Origin: JAEUMY01 sp033764435
GTDB lineage: Bacteria; Pseudomonadota; Gammaproteobacteria; Burkholderiales; Usitatibacteraceae
Direction of reading: 5' to 3'
NCBI GenBank assembly: GCA_033764435.1
Contig: JANRIX010000048.1
Span: forward strand, 72,598-136,597
DNA length: 64,000 nt
The notes beneath the pieces were generated by a model. The model ran no database searches, was not told the origin of the DNA, and worked only from the letters and a program-made list of their open reading frames with translations. The translations under genes and the position numbers were made by a program. Shown piece by piece: positions 18,260 to 26,205 of the stretch (within the stretch, counting starts at the first letter, position 1; every line of letters starts with the position of its first letter).

Positions 18260-19462
18260 ATGACGACGCCGACCTACGATGTGGTGGTGGTAGGCGGCGG
18301 ACCCGCCGGTGCCACGGCCGCCCATGATCTTGTCCGCCGCGGACGCAGCGTTCTGCTGCTCGATCGTGCTGGCCGGGTGAAGCCTTGCGGCGGTGCCGTG
18401 CCCCCGAAGCTGCTGCAGGAATTCGAAGTGGATGAGTCCATCCTGGTCGCACGGGTTCGTGCGGCACGCATTGTTTCGCCGACACAGCGTCAGGTGGACA
18501 TGCCCATCGACGGCGGCTACGTGGGCATGGTGGACCGCGAAGTCTTCGACGAGTGGTTGCGGGTGCGCGCCGCCGATGCCGGCTGCGAGCGCGCTGCGGG
18601 CAGTTTCATTCGTCTCGATCGGGACCGGGATGGCGTGAGCCGTCTGCATTACAAAACGGGCAGCGGCGACAAGGCCGTCACCAGCAGCGTCCGCGCTCGC
18701 GCGGTGATTGGCGCGGATGGCGCGGCGTCCGAGGTGGCCAAGCAGTGCCTGCCGGATTGCGAACCGACTTACGTCTACGCCTATCACGAGATCATTCGTT
18801 CGCCGCAGCCGGCGGCAGCGAATGCGGATGGCGCGTTCGACGCGCATCGCTGTGACATTTACTACCAGAGCCCACTCTCACCAGACTTCTACGGCTGGGT
18901 CTTCCCGCATGGCGATACCACCAGCGTGGGCACGGGCACCGCATCACGGGGTTTTTCGATCCGTCGCGCGGTCGGACTGCTGCGCGAACGCGCCGGACTC
19001 ACCGGCGCCGAGACCTTGAGGCGCGAAGGCGCACCCATTCCAATGAAGCCGTTGGCCCGATGGGATAACGGTCGGGACGTGGTTCTCGCCGGCGATGCCG
19101 CAGGCGTGGTGGCGCCGGCCTCCGGTGAAGGCATTTACTACGCGATGACCGGTGGCCGTCTGGCGGCCGATGCCGTCGAGGCGTTCCTGGCGACGGGCAA
19201 GGCGTCGGCACTGGCCCAGGCCCGTGTCCGGTTCATGAAGGCGCATGGCAAGGTGTTCTGGATTCTCGGCATCATGCAGCGCTTCTGGTACAGCAGCGAC
19301 AATCGCCGCGAGCGTTTCGTGACCATGTGCGGCGACAAGGACGTGCAGCGCCTGACCTGGGAAGCTTATCTGCACAAGCGGCTGGTGCGCGCAGCGCCCA
19401 TGGCGCACTTGCGAATATTCGCGAAGGACATGGCCCATCTGCTTGGGCTGGTACGTGCCTGA
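18260..19462 (+). CDS. bchP: Geranylgeranyl reductase BchP
   Basis: The protein has 400 residues. The FAD-binding N-terminus is YDVVVVGGGPAGATAAHDL, followed by the BchP-typical DRAGRVKPCGGAVPPKLL and the second FAD motif VLAGDAAGVVAPASGEGIYYAM. It reduces the geranylgeranyl tail of bacteriochlorophyll to phytyl. An AGGGAGA ribosome site precedes the start. A palindrome near the 3' end encodes RIFA. Confidence 0.95.
   Translation: MTTPTYDVVVVGGGPAGATAAHDLVRRGRSVLLLDRAGRVKPCGGAVPPKLLQEFEVDESILVARVRAARIVSPTQRQVDMPIDGGYVGMVDREVFDEWLRVRAADAGCERAAGSFIRLDRDRDGVSRLHYKTGSGDKAVTSSVRARAVIGADGAASEVAKQCLPDCEPTYVYAYHEIIRSPQPAAANADGAFDAHRCDIYYQSPLSPDFYGWVFPHGDTTSVGTGTASRGFSIRRAVGLLRERAGLTGAETLRREGAPIPMKPLARWDNGRDVVLAGDAAGVVAPASGEGIYYAMTGGRLAADAVEAFLATGKASALAQARVRFMKAHGKVFWILGIMQRFWYSSDNRRERFVTMCGDKDVQRLTWEAYLHKRLVRAAPMAHLRIFAKDMAHLLGLVRA
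19411..19422. repeat. GCGAATATTCGC palindrome, site 7 (in bchP)
   Basis: Encodes RIFA near the BchP C-terminus. Confidence 0.9.
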
Positions 19463-19489
19463 GTTCCGGGTCAGATCGCTGAGCCGGCC

Positions 19490-19756
19490 ATGACGGTCGA
19501 CGCCGTCATCGTCGGCTGGCTGCTGAATGCGATCCTGATCCTGGTGGTGGTGGAAGCGGCAGCCCTGATCATCTGGCACAGGCGGACAGGTGCCGGTCTG
19601 CCGCCAAGCAAGCTCATCCCGAATCTCGCCGCAGGCTTTCTGCTGATGCTGTCGGCGCGACTTGCGGTGTGCGAGGCATACCTTGCGATGCTGGCCACGC
19701 TGGCGCTATCCCTGGTGGCGCATCTCTGGGACCTGCGTATCCGTTGGCACCGATAG
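19490..19756 (+). CDS. Small membrane protein downstream of bchP
   Basis: The product has 88 residues and two or three hydrophobic helices (about residues 5-27, 42-60 and 63-80) with a short basic loop containing HRRTGAGLPP. The position 27 bases after bchP on the same strand suggests cotranscription. I do not recognise a named family. A role in photosynthetic membranes is only inferred from location. Confidence 0.6.
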   Translation: MTVDAVIVGWLLNAILILVVVEAAALIIWHRRTGAGLPPSKLIPNLAAGFLLMLSARLAVCEAYLAMLATLALSLVAHLWDLRIRWHR

Positions 19757-19796
19757 CCAGCAGCAAAGCCTCCGACCCACCGGCCGTCCGCGCCAA

Positions 19797-19825
19797 TGAA
19801 AAAGGCCCAGTCGAAACTGGGCCTT
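19797..19825 (-). terminator. Intrinsic terminator after tRNA-Asn
   Basis: On the minus strand AAGGCCCAG-TTTCGA-CTGGGCCTT is followed by a T run. It lies nine bases beyond the tRNA 3' end. Confidence 0.8.
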
Positions 19826-19833
19826 ATCGAATT

Positions 19834-19909
19834 TGGCTCCCCGACCTGGGCTCGAACCAGGGACCTGCGGATTAACAGTCCGTCGCTCTACCGACTGAGC
19901 TATCGGGGA
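19834..19909 (-). tRNA. tRNA-Asn (GTT)
   Basis: The 76-base minus-strand gene has a TCCCCGA/TCGGGGA acceptor stem, a D-arm with TAGCTCAGTCGGTAGAGC, an anticodon loop CTGTTAA (anticodon GTT), the T-loop GGTTCGAGCC and an encoded CCA end. Confidence 0.97.
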
Positions 19910-19980
19910 ATGGAGCAGCAAAGCCCGAGATTATAGCGGCAGTCGAAATTCCGGTCAATTTGCCCACCTAGAAAACTTCT

Positions 19981-21924
19981 TCAGCGTTGCAGGTCCAGCC
20001 GACTTCCTGACGCGGTGTCTTCGCCGGTTGGCCTGAGTAGCGCATTCTGAATCTTCGCCCGTGCCTGCATGAATGGTGTGGTGGTGGCAGCCTGCCCGAG
20101 ATACGCATCCAGGTCCACATGCTCCGAACGAAGCCGGGTCACAAGGGCAATAAAAAGTTCTGCTAATTGCGGATCGAACTGTGTGCCGCTCTGGCGGGCG
20201 ATTTCAGCAACGGCCTGTTCGAAAGGCCAAGCCTCCTTGTAGGGACGTTTATGGGTCAACGCGTCGAACACATCGGCGAGGGAGGTGATACGTGCCGAAA
20301 TCGGAATCGCCGCGCCAGAAAGACTGGCGGGATAACCCGTTCCATTCCACCACTCATGGTGATTGCGCGCAATTTCCTCGGCCATCTGGACGTGTGGGGT
20401 GTCGCTCTTGGACAGCAGCTCCGCTCCGATGACCGGATGGGCGCGCATAACCTGAAGTTCGGCATCATTGAGCTTGCCTGGCTTGAGCAGCACGGCATCC
20501 GGAACACCAATTTTGCCAATATCATGCAGACGCGCAGCAAGATCGATCATGAAACAGGTTTCTTCGTCGCAACCGAACTCATGCGCCAGCAATGAAGCGA
20601 GCTTGCCCACGCGATAGGAATGTTCACCCGTGGAGTCGTCACGCAACTCAGCCGTGACGGCCATGCGTTCGAGCATTTCGATCCGCGAGCGAAACAGATC
20701 CCGGCGGGCCTTGTCTTTTTCAGCAATCGCCAGTTCTGTTTCCGCTTCCTTCTTGATCAACTCCTTTTGCGTGACCTGCTCGCGAAGTTGCGCCTCGCGC
20801 TTTGCAAATGTCCTGGAACCAACAGGGTCATCGACGAGCCCGCGCTCCAGGCGCTTCAGATAAATGGAGTTGTGGCGGAGGGCGTTGTCCTGCTGCACCG
20901 TACGCGTGTGATTCATAAGCTCGCGCAAATACGAGAGCGCTTTCTCGGGCTGGCCAATCATCTCGTAGGCTTTGACCATGGCGATCAGCGCATCGCGCAG
21001 CATTGCACGCAACAGTCGGGCCTTTTCAAGGGTAGCCGACAGGCGAGACAAACCAACGTCTATCCTGCCGGACTGCACTTCGGTCAGTCCCTCGACAATC
21101 GATGTGACGATCTCGGCCCGCTCTGACTTTGACCTGGTCGCATAGCTGCGCGCGATCTCGCAGCGCTCACGTGCCTTATCAACACTGTCGACTTCAAGCA
21201 GCAGGCGCGCATAGTGGTTTTCGCAAAGCACTCTGGAAAGCAACTCACTTGAGTTCCGCGGCTCCGGGCTTTCTGCGATAGATTTTTCAGCCGCATCCAG
21301 GCCGCGTTTGAAATCCTCGAGATGCAACGAGCACAGCGCAATGTTCGACAGCGCGGTAGGGCGGTGGCGTTTGAGGGCCGAATTAGCTTCAGTCATCTTT
21401 AAGGCACGCTCATTGCACGCCATCGCATCCTGGTACTGCGCTGCGTAGAAAAGAGCCACGCCCAGGTTATTCCAGGTTGCGCATTCTGCATCCTCATCCC
21501 GAAGCGATCTGGAGAGGTCCAGCGCCTCCGCGTAGCACTCGATAGCGCGTGCGATGCTGCCGCTGTCGGCACTCAAAATACCTAATACATTCAACGCCCT
21601 ACGAAGCAAGCCCCGGTCTGCTGTCAAGCGCGCCAAGCGAACTGCGTCCGAGGCGGGATCAATCGCACTGAATGGTTGCCCGGTGATGTAGAAAAACTGG
21701 CACGCCACGAGAAGGCACTTGCAGCGTTCTTCCGCAAACTGCTCGGAATCCACCTCCCCCAATTCGCGGATGAGCTGGGTGAAGAACTCGGTGTTGGCGA
21801 CGTTTCCAGCCGCAAGTTTTTCGTTTGCCTCAGCCAGAAGCGCTGCGTAAACCTGGTCCGTCTCCGTTCTCCCTGCAGGCTGGACGGAGCGCATAAGTAG
21901 GTGGAAGCGGCTAAGTGCAGTCAT
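19981..21924 (-). CDS. TPR-repeat HD-GYP phosphodiesterase
   Basis: The protein has 647 residues and no signal peptide. Residues ~40-380 are TPR-like helical repeats (for example CATWNNLGVALFYAAQYQDAMACNERAL). A coiled linker rich in K/E (KREAQLREQVTQKELIKKEAE) leads into an HD-GYP domain at ~430-620. That domain has HDIGKIGVPD and HHEWWNGTGYP, so the metal ligands and the GYP triplet are intact. Such domains hydrolyse cyclic-di-GMP. It is divergent from the four-peptide array, with a CRP-type site between them. A sensor or output role for the peptide system is my inference. Confidence 0.85.
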   Translation of the reverse strand: MTALSRFHLLMRSVQPAGRTETDQVYAALLAEANEKLAAGNVANTEFFTQLIRELGEVDSEQFAEERCKCLLVACQFFYITGQPFSAIDPASDAVRLARLTADRGLLRRALNVLGILSADSGSIARAIECYAEALDLSRSLRDEDAECATWNNLGVALFYAAQYQDAMACNERALKMTEANSALKRHRPTALSNIALCSLHLEDFKRGLDAAEKSIAESPEPRNSSELLSRVLCENHYARLLLEVDSVDKARERCEIARSYATRSKSERAEIVTSIVEGLTEVQSGRIDVGLSRLSATLEKARLLRAMLRDALIAMVKAYEMIGQPEKALSYLRELMNHTRTVQQDNALRHNSIYLKRLERGLVDDPVGSRTFAKREAQLREQVTQKELIKKEAETELAIAEKDKARRDLFRSRIEMLERMAVTAELRDDSTGEHSYRVGKLASLLAHEFGCDEETCFMIDLAARLHDIGKIGVPDAVLLKPGKLNDAELQVMRAHPVIGAELLSKSDTPHVQMAEEIARNHHEWWNGTGYPASLSGAAIPISARITSLADVFDALTHKRPYKEAWPFEQAVAEIARQSGTQFDPQLAELFIALVTRLRSEHVDLDAYLGQAATTTPFMQARAKIQNALLRPTGEDTASGSRLDLQR

Positions 21925-21973
21925 GAATTCTACTTATTGACTAAGAAGGTCTACTACTTTAGTTTCTGCTTGC

Positions 21974-21991
21974 CTGTGAACTATTTCACAG
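21974..21991. promoter_or_regulatory. CRP/Clp-type operator between the HD-GYP gene and the peptide array
   Basis: CTGTGAACTATTTCACAG is a perfect 18-base dyad (TGTGA-N6-TCACA, the CRP-family consensus). It lies 44 bases before the first peptide ATG and 49 bases before the HD-GYP ATG, so it could act on both. A TTTTT tract follows on the plus strand, so a terminator-like hairpin is a second reading. Confidence 0.65.
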
Positions 21992-22035
21992 TTTTTCTTC
22001 ATATTCAACTTTAAGTCCACTTTTGGGAGAAAGCC

Positions 22036-22182
22036 ATGAACGAGACTCACATCGATGCCGACCTGACCACCAATGAGCTGCCCGCCGAAGCTATTGAAGC
22101 TGGCACTGAAATGTCCCTGAAGACGCTGACTGATCTTGAGCTGGCTTTCGTTGGTGGCGGAACAGGCAACGTTATTTTTTGA
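22036..22182 (+). CDS. Double-glycine peptide precursor 1
   Basis: The product has 48 residues (MNETHIDADLTTNELPA...). The C-terminus is KTLTDLELAFVGGG followed by TGNVIF and the stop. The leader follows the C39-peptidase register: Leu at -12, Glu at -8, Leu at -7, Val at -4 and Gly at -2/-1 if cleavage is after the third Gly. A GGGAGA ribosome site lies six bases before the ATG. It is the first and most divergent of four tandem copies. Confidence 0.8.
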   Translation: MNETHIDADLTTNELPAEAIEAGTEMSLKTLTDLELAFVGGGTGNVIF

Positions 22183-22239
22183 TAGTCGAGTTCGATCAGA
22201 CATTTCCAATCCATCCAATCCATCCGAAAGGCTCACGCA

Positions 22240-22383
22240 ATGAATATCGATCAATTTCAGATCAGCGACATCGAATTGGCGGCAACCGAATCGAACGCCC
22301 AAGACGCAGATAGTCTCAACCGCGAACTGCAGGACGCGGAACTGCTTCTCGTTGGCGGTGGCACTGGCAACGTCATTTTCTAA
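22240..22383 (+). CDS. Double-glycine peptide precursor 2
   Basis: The product has 47 residues (MNIDQFQISDIELAATESNA...). It ends RELQDAELLLVGGG then TGNVIF, with the same leader register as copy 1 (L-12, E-8, L-7, V-4). A GAAAGG ribosome site precedes it. The gap to copy 1 is 57 bases. Codons for the shared nonapeptide differ from the other copies, so the identity is kept at the protein level. Confidence 0.8.
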   Translation: MNIDQFQISDIELAATESNAQDADSLNRELQDAELLLVGGGTGNVIF

Positions 22384-22440
22384 CGTTGTCAAGCGCCCAG
22401 ACACTTCCTATCCAACACCTAACAAATACTGGAGAACACC

Positions 22441-22578
22441 ATGGAAAATCAAATCGTTGACTTTGCGCTTGTCACGACCGAAGAAACCCAGACTGTAGAG
22501 ACCTCCGAGATCGTCCGCGAGCTTGCAGAGAGCGACCTACTCGTCGTGGGTGGCGGCACCGGCAACGTCATATTCTGA
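22441..22578 (+). CDS. Double-glycine peptide precursor 3
   Basis: The product has 45 residues (MENQIVDFALVTTEETQTVE...). It ends RELAESDLLVVGGG then TGNVIF. A GGAG ribosome site lies six bases before the ATG, 57 bases after copy 2. It is closest to copy 4, including the MENQI N-terminus, so those two look like the most recent duplication. Confidence 0.8.
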   Translation: MENQIVDFALVTTEETQTVETSEIVRELAESDLLVVGGGTGNVIF

Positions 22579-22628
22579 ATGTCCTGATTTCACTGAACCG
22601 TCAGTTCAATCTTTCACTGGAGAACATC

Positions 22629-22766
22629 ATGGAAAACCAAATCCTCGACCGCGCACCTGTTGCAACCGAAGAAGCTCAGCCCGTTGAAACGCCGCAGATC
22701 CTGCGCGAGCTTGTTGAGAGCGAACTCCTCGCCATTGGCGGCGGTACCGGTAACGTCATTTTTTAA
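22629..22766 (+). CDS. Double-glycine peptide precursor 4
   Basis: The product has 45 residues (MENQILDRAPVATEEAQPVE...). It ends RELVESELLAIGGG then TGNVIF. A GGAG ribosome site (22619-22622) precedes the ATG. Its TAA stop overlaps the stop of the convergent C39 ABC exporter gene by three bases. The last nine residues are identical in all four copies. Confidence 0.8.
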   Translation: MENQILDRAPVATEEAQPVETPQILRELVESELLAIGGGTGNVIF

Positions 22767-24838
22767 CTCTGAGTCTCGTTACCTAGATAGAGGGTATTGG
22801 TCGCGCCGGTCACAGTCTCCGGGCGATGGCTCACAATCACGAGTCCGATACCAAGCGCTACGAGCTGATCCTTGACCCGATTCTCGTTGTCGAGATCAAG
22901 CTGATCGAAGGCTTCGTCCAGAAAAAGCACCTTCGGCCGCCGATACAGCGCACGCGCTAGCAGCACGCGTTGCTTCTGGCCGCTTGAAAGTGTCATGCCC
23001 AGGCTGCCGACGATGGTGTTATAGCCCATCGGGGCGGCCTGGATATCGGTGTCGACACAGGCCATGCGGGCGCATTCGCGCACCCATGCCGGATCATGCT
23101 CGACATCGAAGAAGCTGATGTTGTCCTCGATCGTTCCGGCGAAGAGCTGGTCCTCCTGCATCACCGCCGCAACCTGGCGGCGGTAGTGACCGAGGTTGCC
23201 GTCCTTGAGGTCGCGACCATTCACCAGCACCTGCCCCTCGGTGGGCGGGAGCAATCCCAGCAACACCTTGATGAGCGTGGTCTTGCCGCAACCTGACGGG
23301 CCGACCACCGCCAGGGTTTCGCCCTTGCGAATATTCGCGTTGACGCCCTTGAACACCAGGCCTTCCGGGCCGTAGGCAAAGCCGAGGTTGCGCACTTCGA
23401 TTTCCAGCGATTCCGGTTCGCCCGTGGGCAGCCCGGCATTTCGGTTGCTTTCCGGCTCCGCCAGCGCAATGTCGGCCACACGTTCGGCGTGCAGATCGAG
23501 CATGCGGAACTCGTTCCACTTGTCGATCAGGTTGTTGATGCGGGTGAGGAAGACCAGCTTGAAACCGAGGAAGGCATACAGCATGCCGACGGAAAACACG
23601 CCGTCCATGACCAGCAGTGCACCCAGCCAGATGACGATGACGCTTTCCAGACCGAAGATCAGGCCGTTGGCTGCGCGCTGGGCGATGCCCACGTTCTGCA
23701 CTTTCACGCCGGCGTTGATCTGATCGACGATCAGGTTCTGGTACGCGGACCGGCGCTCGGCCTCGCGCAGATTGAGCTTGATGGCCAGCATGCCGCGCAG
23801 GGTTTCGATGAAATGCGTGCTGGACTTGGCCTCGTGCGCGAGCTGTTCATCGGTCGCGTAGCGCTGCGGGTAGTAGAAGACCCAGCGCAGGGCCGCATAG
23901 AGCAGGGCGGCGCCTGTCACGACCAGTGTGAGTTTGAGGCTGTAAAAGGCCATGACGGCGAGCGTCACCAGCACCATTACCCCGTCGATAAAAGTCTCGA
24001 CAAAGTTGGTGGTCAGGGTTTTCTGGATCGCGTCCACGCTGCGGAACTTGGAAACGATGTCGCCGATATGCCGTTTTTCGAACCATGCCAGCGGCAGGCG
24101 CAGCAGGTGGTTGAACAAGGCCGTGAGCAGCCGCAGATTGAACTGGGTGCTGAGATAGACACCGACCCAGGCGCGCACGGCGGTGACGGCTACCTGGATC
24201 AACACCAGTGCGGCAAAGCCCAGCCCCAGCACTGTAAGGAACTCCCGATCACGTCCCACCACGACCCGGTCCACCACGAGCTGCAGAAAGAACGGCATGG
24301 CGATGGCGAACACCTCCAGCGCCAGCGACAGCACGACCAGTTGAAGCAGAGCGCCCTTCAGGCTGCCCGCGACCCCGAGCAATTGCCAGGCGCTGACCTT
24401 CTCCCGTTCATCCGTCTTGCGGAATCCGGTGCCGGGCGTGAACTCCATGGCCACACCAGTGAAGTGGCGTGATGCCTCGGCATAGGTGAGCTTGCGGCGC
24501 CCGCGCGCCGGATCGTGAACAAGGATGTGCTTGGCCGTGGCTTCCACCAGGACCACGAAATGGTTCATGTCCCAATGGAGCAGGGCAGGCCGCTGCAACT
24601 TGGCGAGCCCTTCCAGCGGCACCTGCACGCCGCGCGCCGTGAGACCCATGGTCTCGGCGATCTGGGCAATGTGCTTCAGCGTCACGCCCTTCAACGACGG
24701 CGACAGACGCAGCCGCATCGCGGACAGATCGGTGAGATGCCCGTGATAGGACGAAATCATCGCCAGACAGGCAATGCCGCATTCCGGCGCCTCGCTCTGG
24801 AGGATGATCGGCACACCGCGTGAGAAGAGCGCGTTCAT
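22763..24838 (-). CDS. C39-peptidase ABC exporter (bacteriocin/peptide type)
   Basis: From the ATG at 24838 the protein has 691 residues. Residues 1-135 are a C39 peptidase with Cys20 (ECGIACLAM), His93 (WDMNHFVVL) and Asp109 (HDPARG), so the catalytic triad is complete. A six-helix membrane domain (~160-440) is followed by an ATPase with Walker A VVGPSGCGKTTLIK, signature LSSGQKQR and Walker B VLFLDEAFDQLD. Such exporters cleave double-glycine leaders and secrete the peptide. The start overlaps the HlyD stop as ATGA. An open frame upstream to 24877 lies inside the HlyD gene. The obvious substrates are the four convergent peptides. Confidence 0.93.
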   Translation of the reverse strand: MNALFSRGVPIILQSEAPECGIACLAMISSYHGHLTDLSAMRLRLSPSLKGVTLKHIAQIAETMGLTARGVQVPLEGLAKLQRPALLHWDMNHFVVLVEATAKHILVHDPARGRRKLTYAEASRHFTGVAMEFTPGTGFRKTDEREKVSAWQLLGVAGSLKGALLQLVVLSLALEVFAIAMPFFLQLVVDRVVVGRDREFLTVLGLGFAALVLIQVAVTAVRAWVGVYLSTQFNLRLLTALFNHLLRLPLAWFEKRHIGDIVSKFRSVDAIQKTLTTNFVETFIDGVMVLVTLAVMAFYSLKLTLVVTGAALLYAALRWVFYYPQRYATDEQLAHEAKSSTHFIETLRGMLAIKLNLREAERRSAYQNLIVDQINAGVKVQNVGIAQRAANGLIFGLESVIVIWLGALLVMDGVFSVGMLYAFLGFKLVFLTRINNLIDKWNEFRMLDLHAERVADIALAEPESNRNAGLPTGEPESLEIEVRNLGFAYGPEGLVFKGVNANIRKGETLAVVGPSGCGKTTLIKVLLGLLPPTEGQVLVNGRDLKDGNLGHYRRQVAAVMQEDQLFAGTIEDNISFFDVEHDPAWVRECARMACVDTDIQAAPMGYNTIVGSLGMTLSSGQKQRVLLARALYRRPKVLFLDEAFDQLDLDNENRVKDQLVALGIGLVIVSHRPETVTGATNTLYLGNETQS
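23327..23338. repeat. GCGAATATTCGC palindrome, site 8 (in C39 exporter gene)
   Basis: Encodes ANIR just before the Walker A motif. Confidence 0.9.
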
Positions 24839-26082
24839 AGCCGTCCCTTGATCTTCAACACGGGTTCGAACATCCACTCCAGCAGGCTGCGCTTTTCCAG
24901 CAGCAAATCCGCGTTGACCAGCATGCCGGAACGCAAGGGGATCTCCTGCCCCAGTGCGGACACGGTCTGCCGCTCCAGTTGCACCGTGACGCGATAAACG
25001 GGCTCGCGGATTGCCGACGGGCCAAGTTTTTCACCGGGAGACCATACGGTGCGGCTGATGTCCTTCACCGTTCCCCGATACTGGCCAAATCGTTCGAATG
25101 GAAAGGCTTCGTAGCGCAGCATGACCTCCTGCCCCTTGGCGACAAAGCCAATGGCCCGGGTGGGCACCAGCAATTCCGCATGGAGGCCGCCGCCCTTCGG
25201 CATGACGGTCGCTAGGAGCGCGTCATCCGCCACGGACTGGCCGGCATTCACCGCAATGTTGGTGACCGTGCCCGCAATGGGTGCGCGAATCAGGTTCTCG
25301 CGACGCGACGCTTCCTGCGTTTCGGTCTGGCTGAGCTCGGAGAGCTGGCGGGACAGTTGATCGACCTGGGAGCGGGACTTCAGTGCCACGGCCGGCTCGT
25401 CAAGGCGGGCGGCAGAGAGATCGCGGTCAAGCGTGGCCCGCTGGCGCTTCAGTGCCTGCAGACGAATTTCCTGATCGGTCGCATCGTCGGCCTTCTGCCG
25501 GGCGACAAGATCGGAGACGAATTTCTCGGCCGCGAGTTTCTGGAAGCGCTGGGCCTGTTCCTTGGCCGATGCCAGGCGCTGTTCCTGCAACTTCACTTCG
25601 CGGTCCAGCTGAGTGATCTCATTCTGCAGATCGGCGACCCGCTTGCGCACCTGGGCCACCTGCTGTTCGCCCAGTTCCTTGAGCTGCGCCTGCTCGCGCT
25701 CCAGCAGCGCGCGGCGTTGCTTCAGTTCGTCTGCGATGGCAGCGCTGGTCGACGAGCCAGTCGCGGTTGCCTTGTCATAGGAGATGACCGCCATCGGCGC
25801 ACCGGCGGCGACCTCATCGCCTTCCTTGATGCGCAGCTCGCTGACGCGGCCGGCGGAAGGGATGAGCACGCGCGCGGCGCCGGCATCGATCTCCAGGAAG
25901 CCCTCGACCCGCTCGCGCCGCTGATACTGGCCCCACACCGCGATCACCAGCAGCAGCGCCGCAGCGCCTGCAGCCAGCAGGGTGAACACCCAGAGCGGCA
26001 CGGGACGCGCAAGCGAGGCATCGCCGAGAAACCGCTCGCGCTGGGCGTCGATCGCTTCCTGACGGAAGAGTTTATTGCTCAT
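24835..26082 (-). CDS. HlyD/CvaA-type membrane fusion protein
   Basis: The protein has 415 residues. A short cytoplasmic part is followed by one membrane helix (~residues 30-50), a lipoyl half (VLIPSAGRVSELRIKEGDEVAAG), a long coiled coil (~115-250) and the second lipoyl/beta-barrel half (RAPIAGTVTNIAVNAGQSV). It should link the C39 exporter to an outer-membrane channel such as TolC. No TolC gene is adjacent, so one encoded elsewhere is assumed. A CTGGAG ribosome site supports the ATG at 26082. Confidence 0.92.
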   Translation of the reverse strand: MSNKLFRQEAIDAQRERFLGDASLARPVPLWVFTLLAAGAAALLLVIAVWGQYQRRERVEGFLEIDAGAARVLIPSAGRVSELRIKEGDEVAAGAPMAVISYDKATATGSSTSAAIADELKQRRALLEREQAQLKELGEQQVAQVRKRVADLQNEITQLDREVKLQEQRLASAKEQAQRFQKLAAEKFVSDLVARQKADDATDQEIRLQALKRQRATLDRDLSAARLDEPAVALKSRSQVDQLSRQLSELSQTETQEASRRENLIRAPIAGTVTNIAVNAGQSVADDALLATVMPKGGGLHAELLVPTRAIGFVAKGQEVMLRYEAFPFERFGQYRGTVKDISRTVWSPGEKLGPSAIREPVYRVTVQLERQTVSALGQEIPLRSGMLVNADLLLEKRSLLEWMFEPVLKIKGRL

Positions 26083-26149
26083 TCTCCAGTTCGGCCTTGT
26101 GTTTTAGAGTTGGTGGCGCGCGGGGAATTGTAATGCCTGTGGCAATGGA

Positions 26150-26180
26150 AAAGGGCCTCCGCGGAGGCCCTTTCTTTGAG
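26150..26180 (-). terminator. Intrinsic terminator between aspartate aminotransferase and HlyD genes
   Basis: AAAGGGCCTCCGCGGAGGCCCTTT (arms AAAGGGCCTC/GAGGCCCTTT) is followed on the minus strand by TTCC. It separates the aminotransferase transcript from the exporter operon. Confidence 0.75.
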
Positions 26181-26182
26181 TT

Positions 26183-26194
26183 GCGAATATTCGC
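26183..26194. repeat. GCGAATATTCGC palindrome, site 9 (intergenic)
   Basis: Lies between the aminotransferase stop and its terminator. Confidence 0.9.
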
Positions 26195-26205
26195 TCTCGT
26201 TCGCT

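Noticed and set aside
22036..22766. The tandem peptide array as a CRISPR or simple DNA repeat
   Set aside because: Only the 3' ends are alike and they vary at synonymous positions; spacing and ribosome sites show coding genes.
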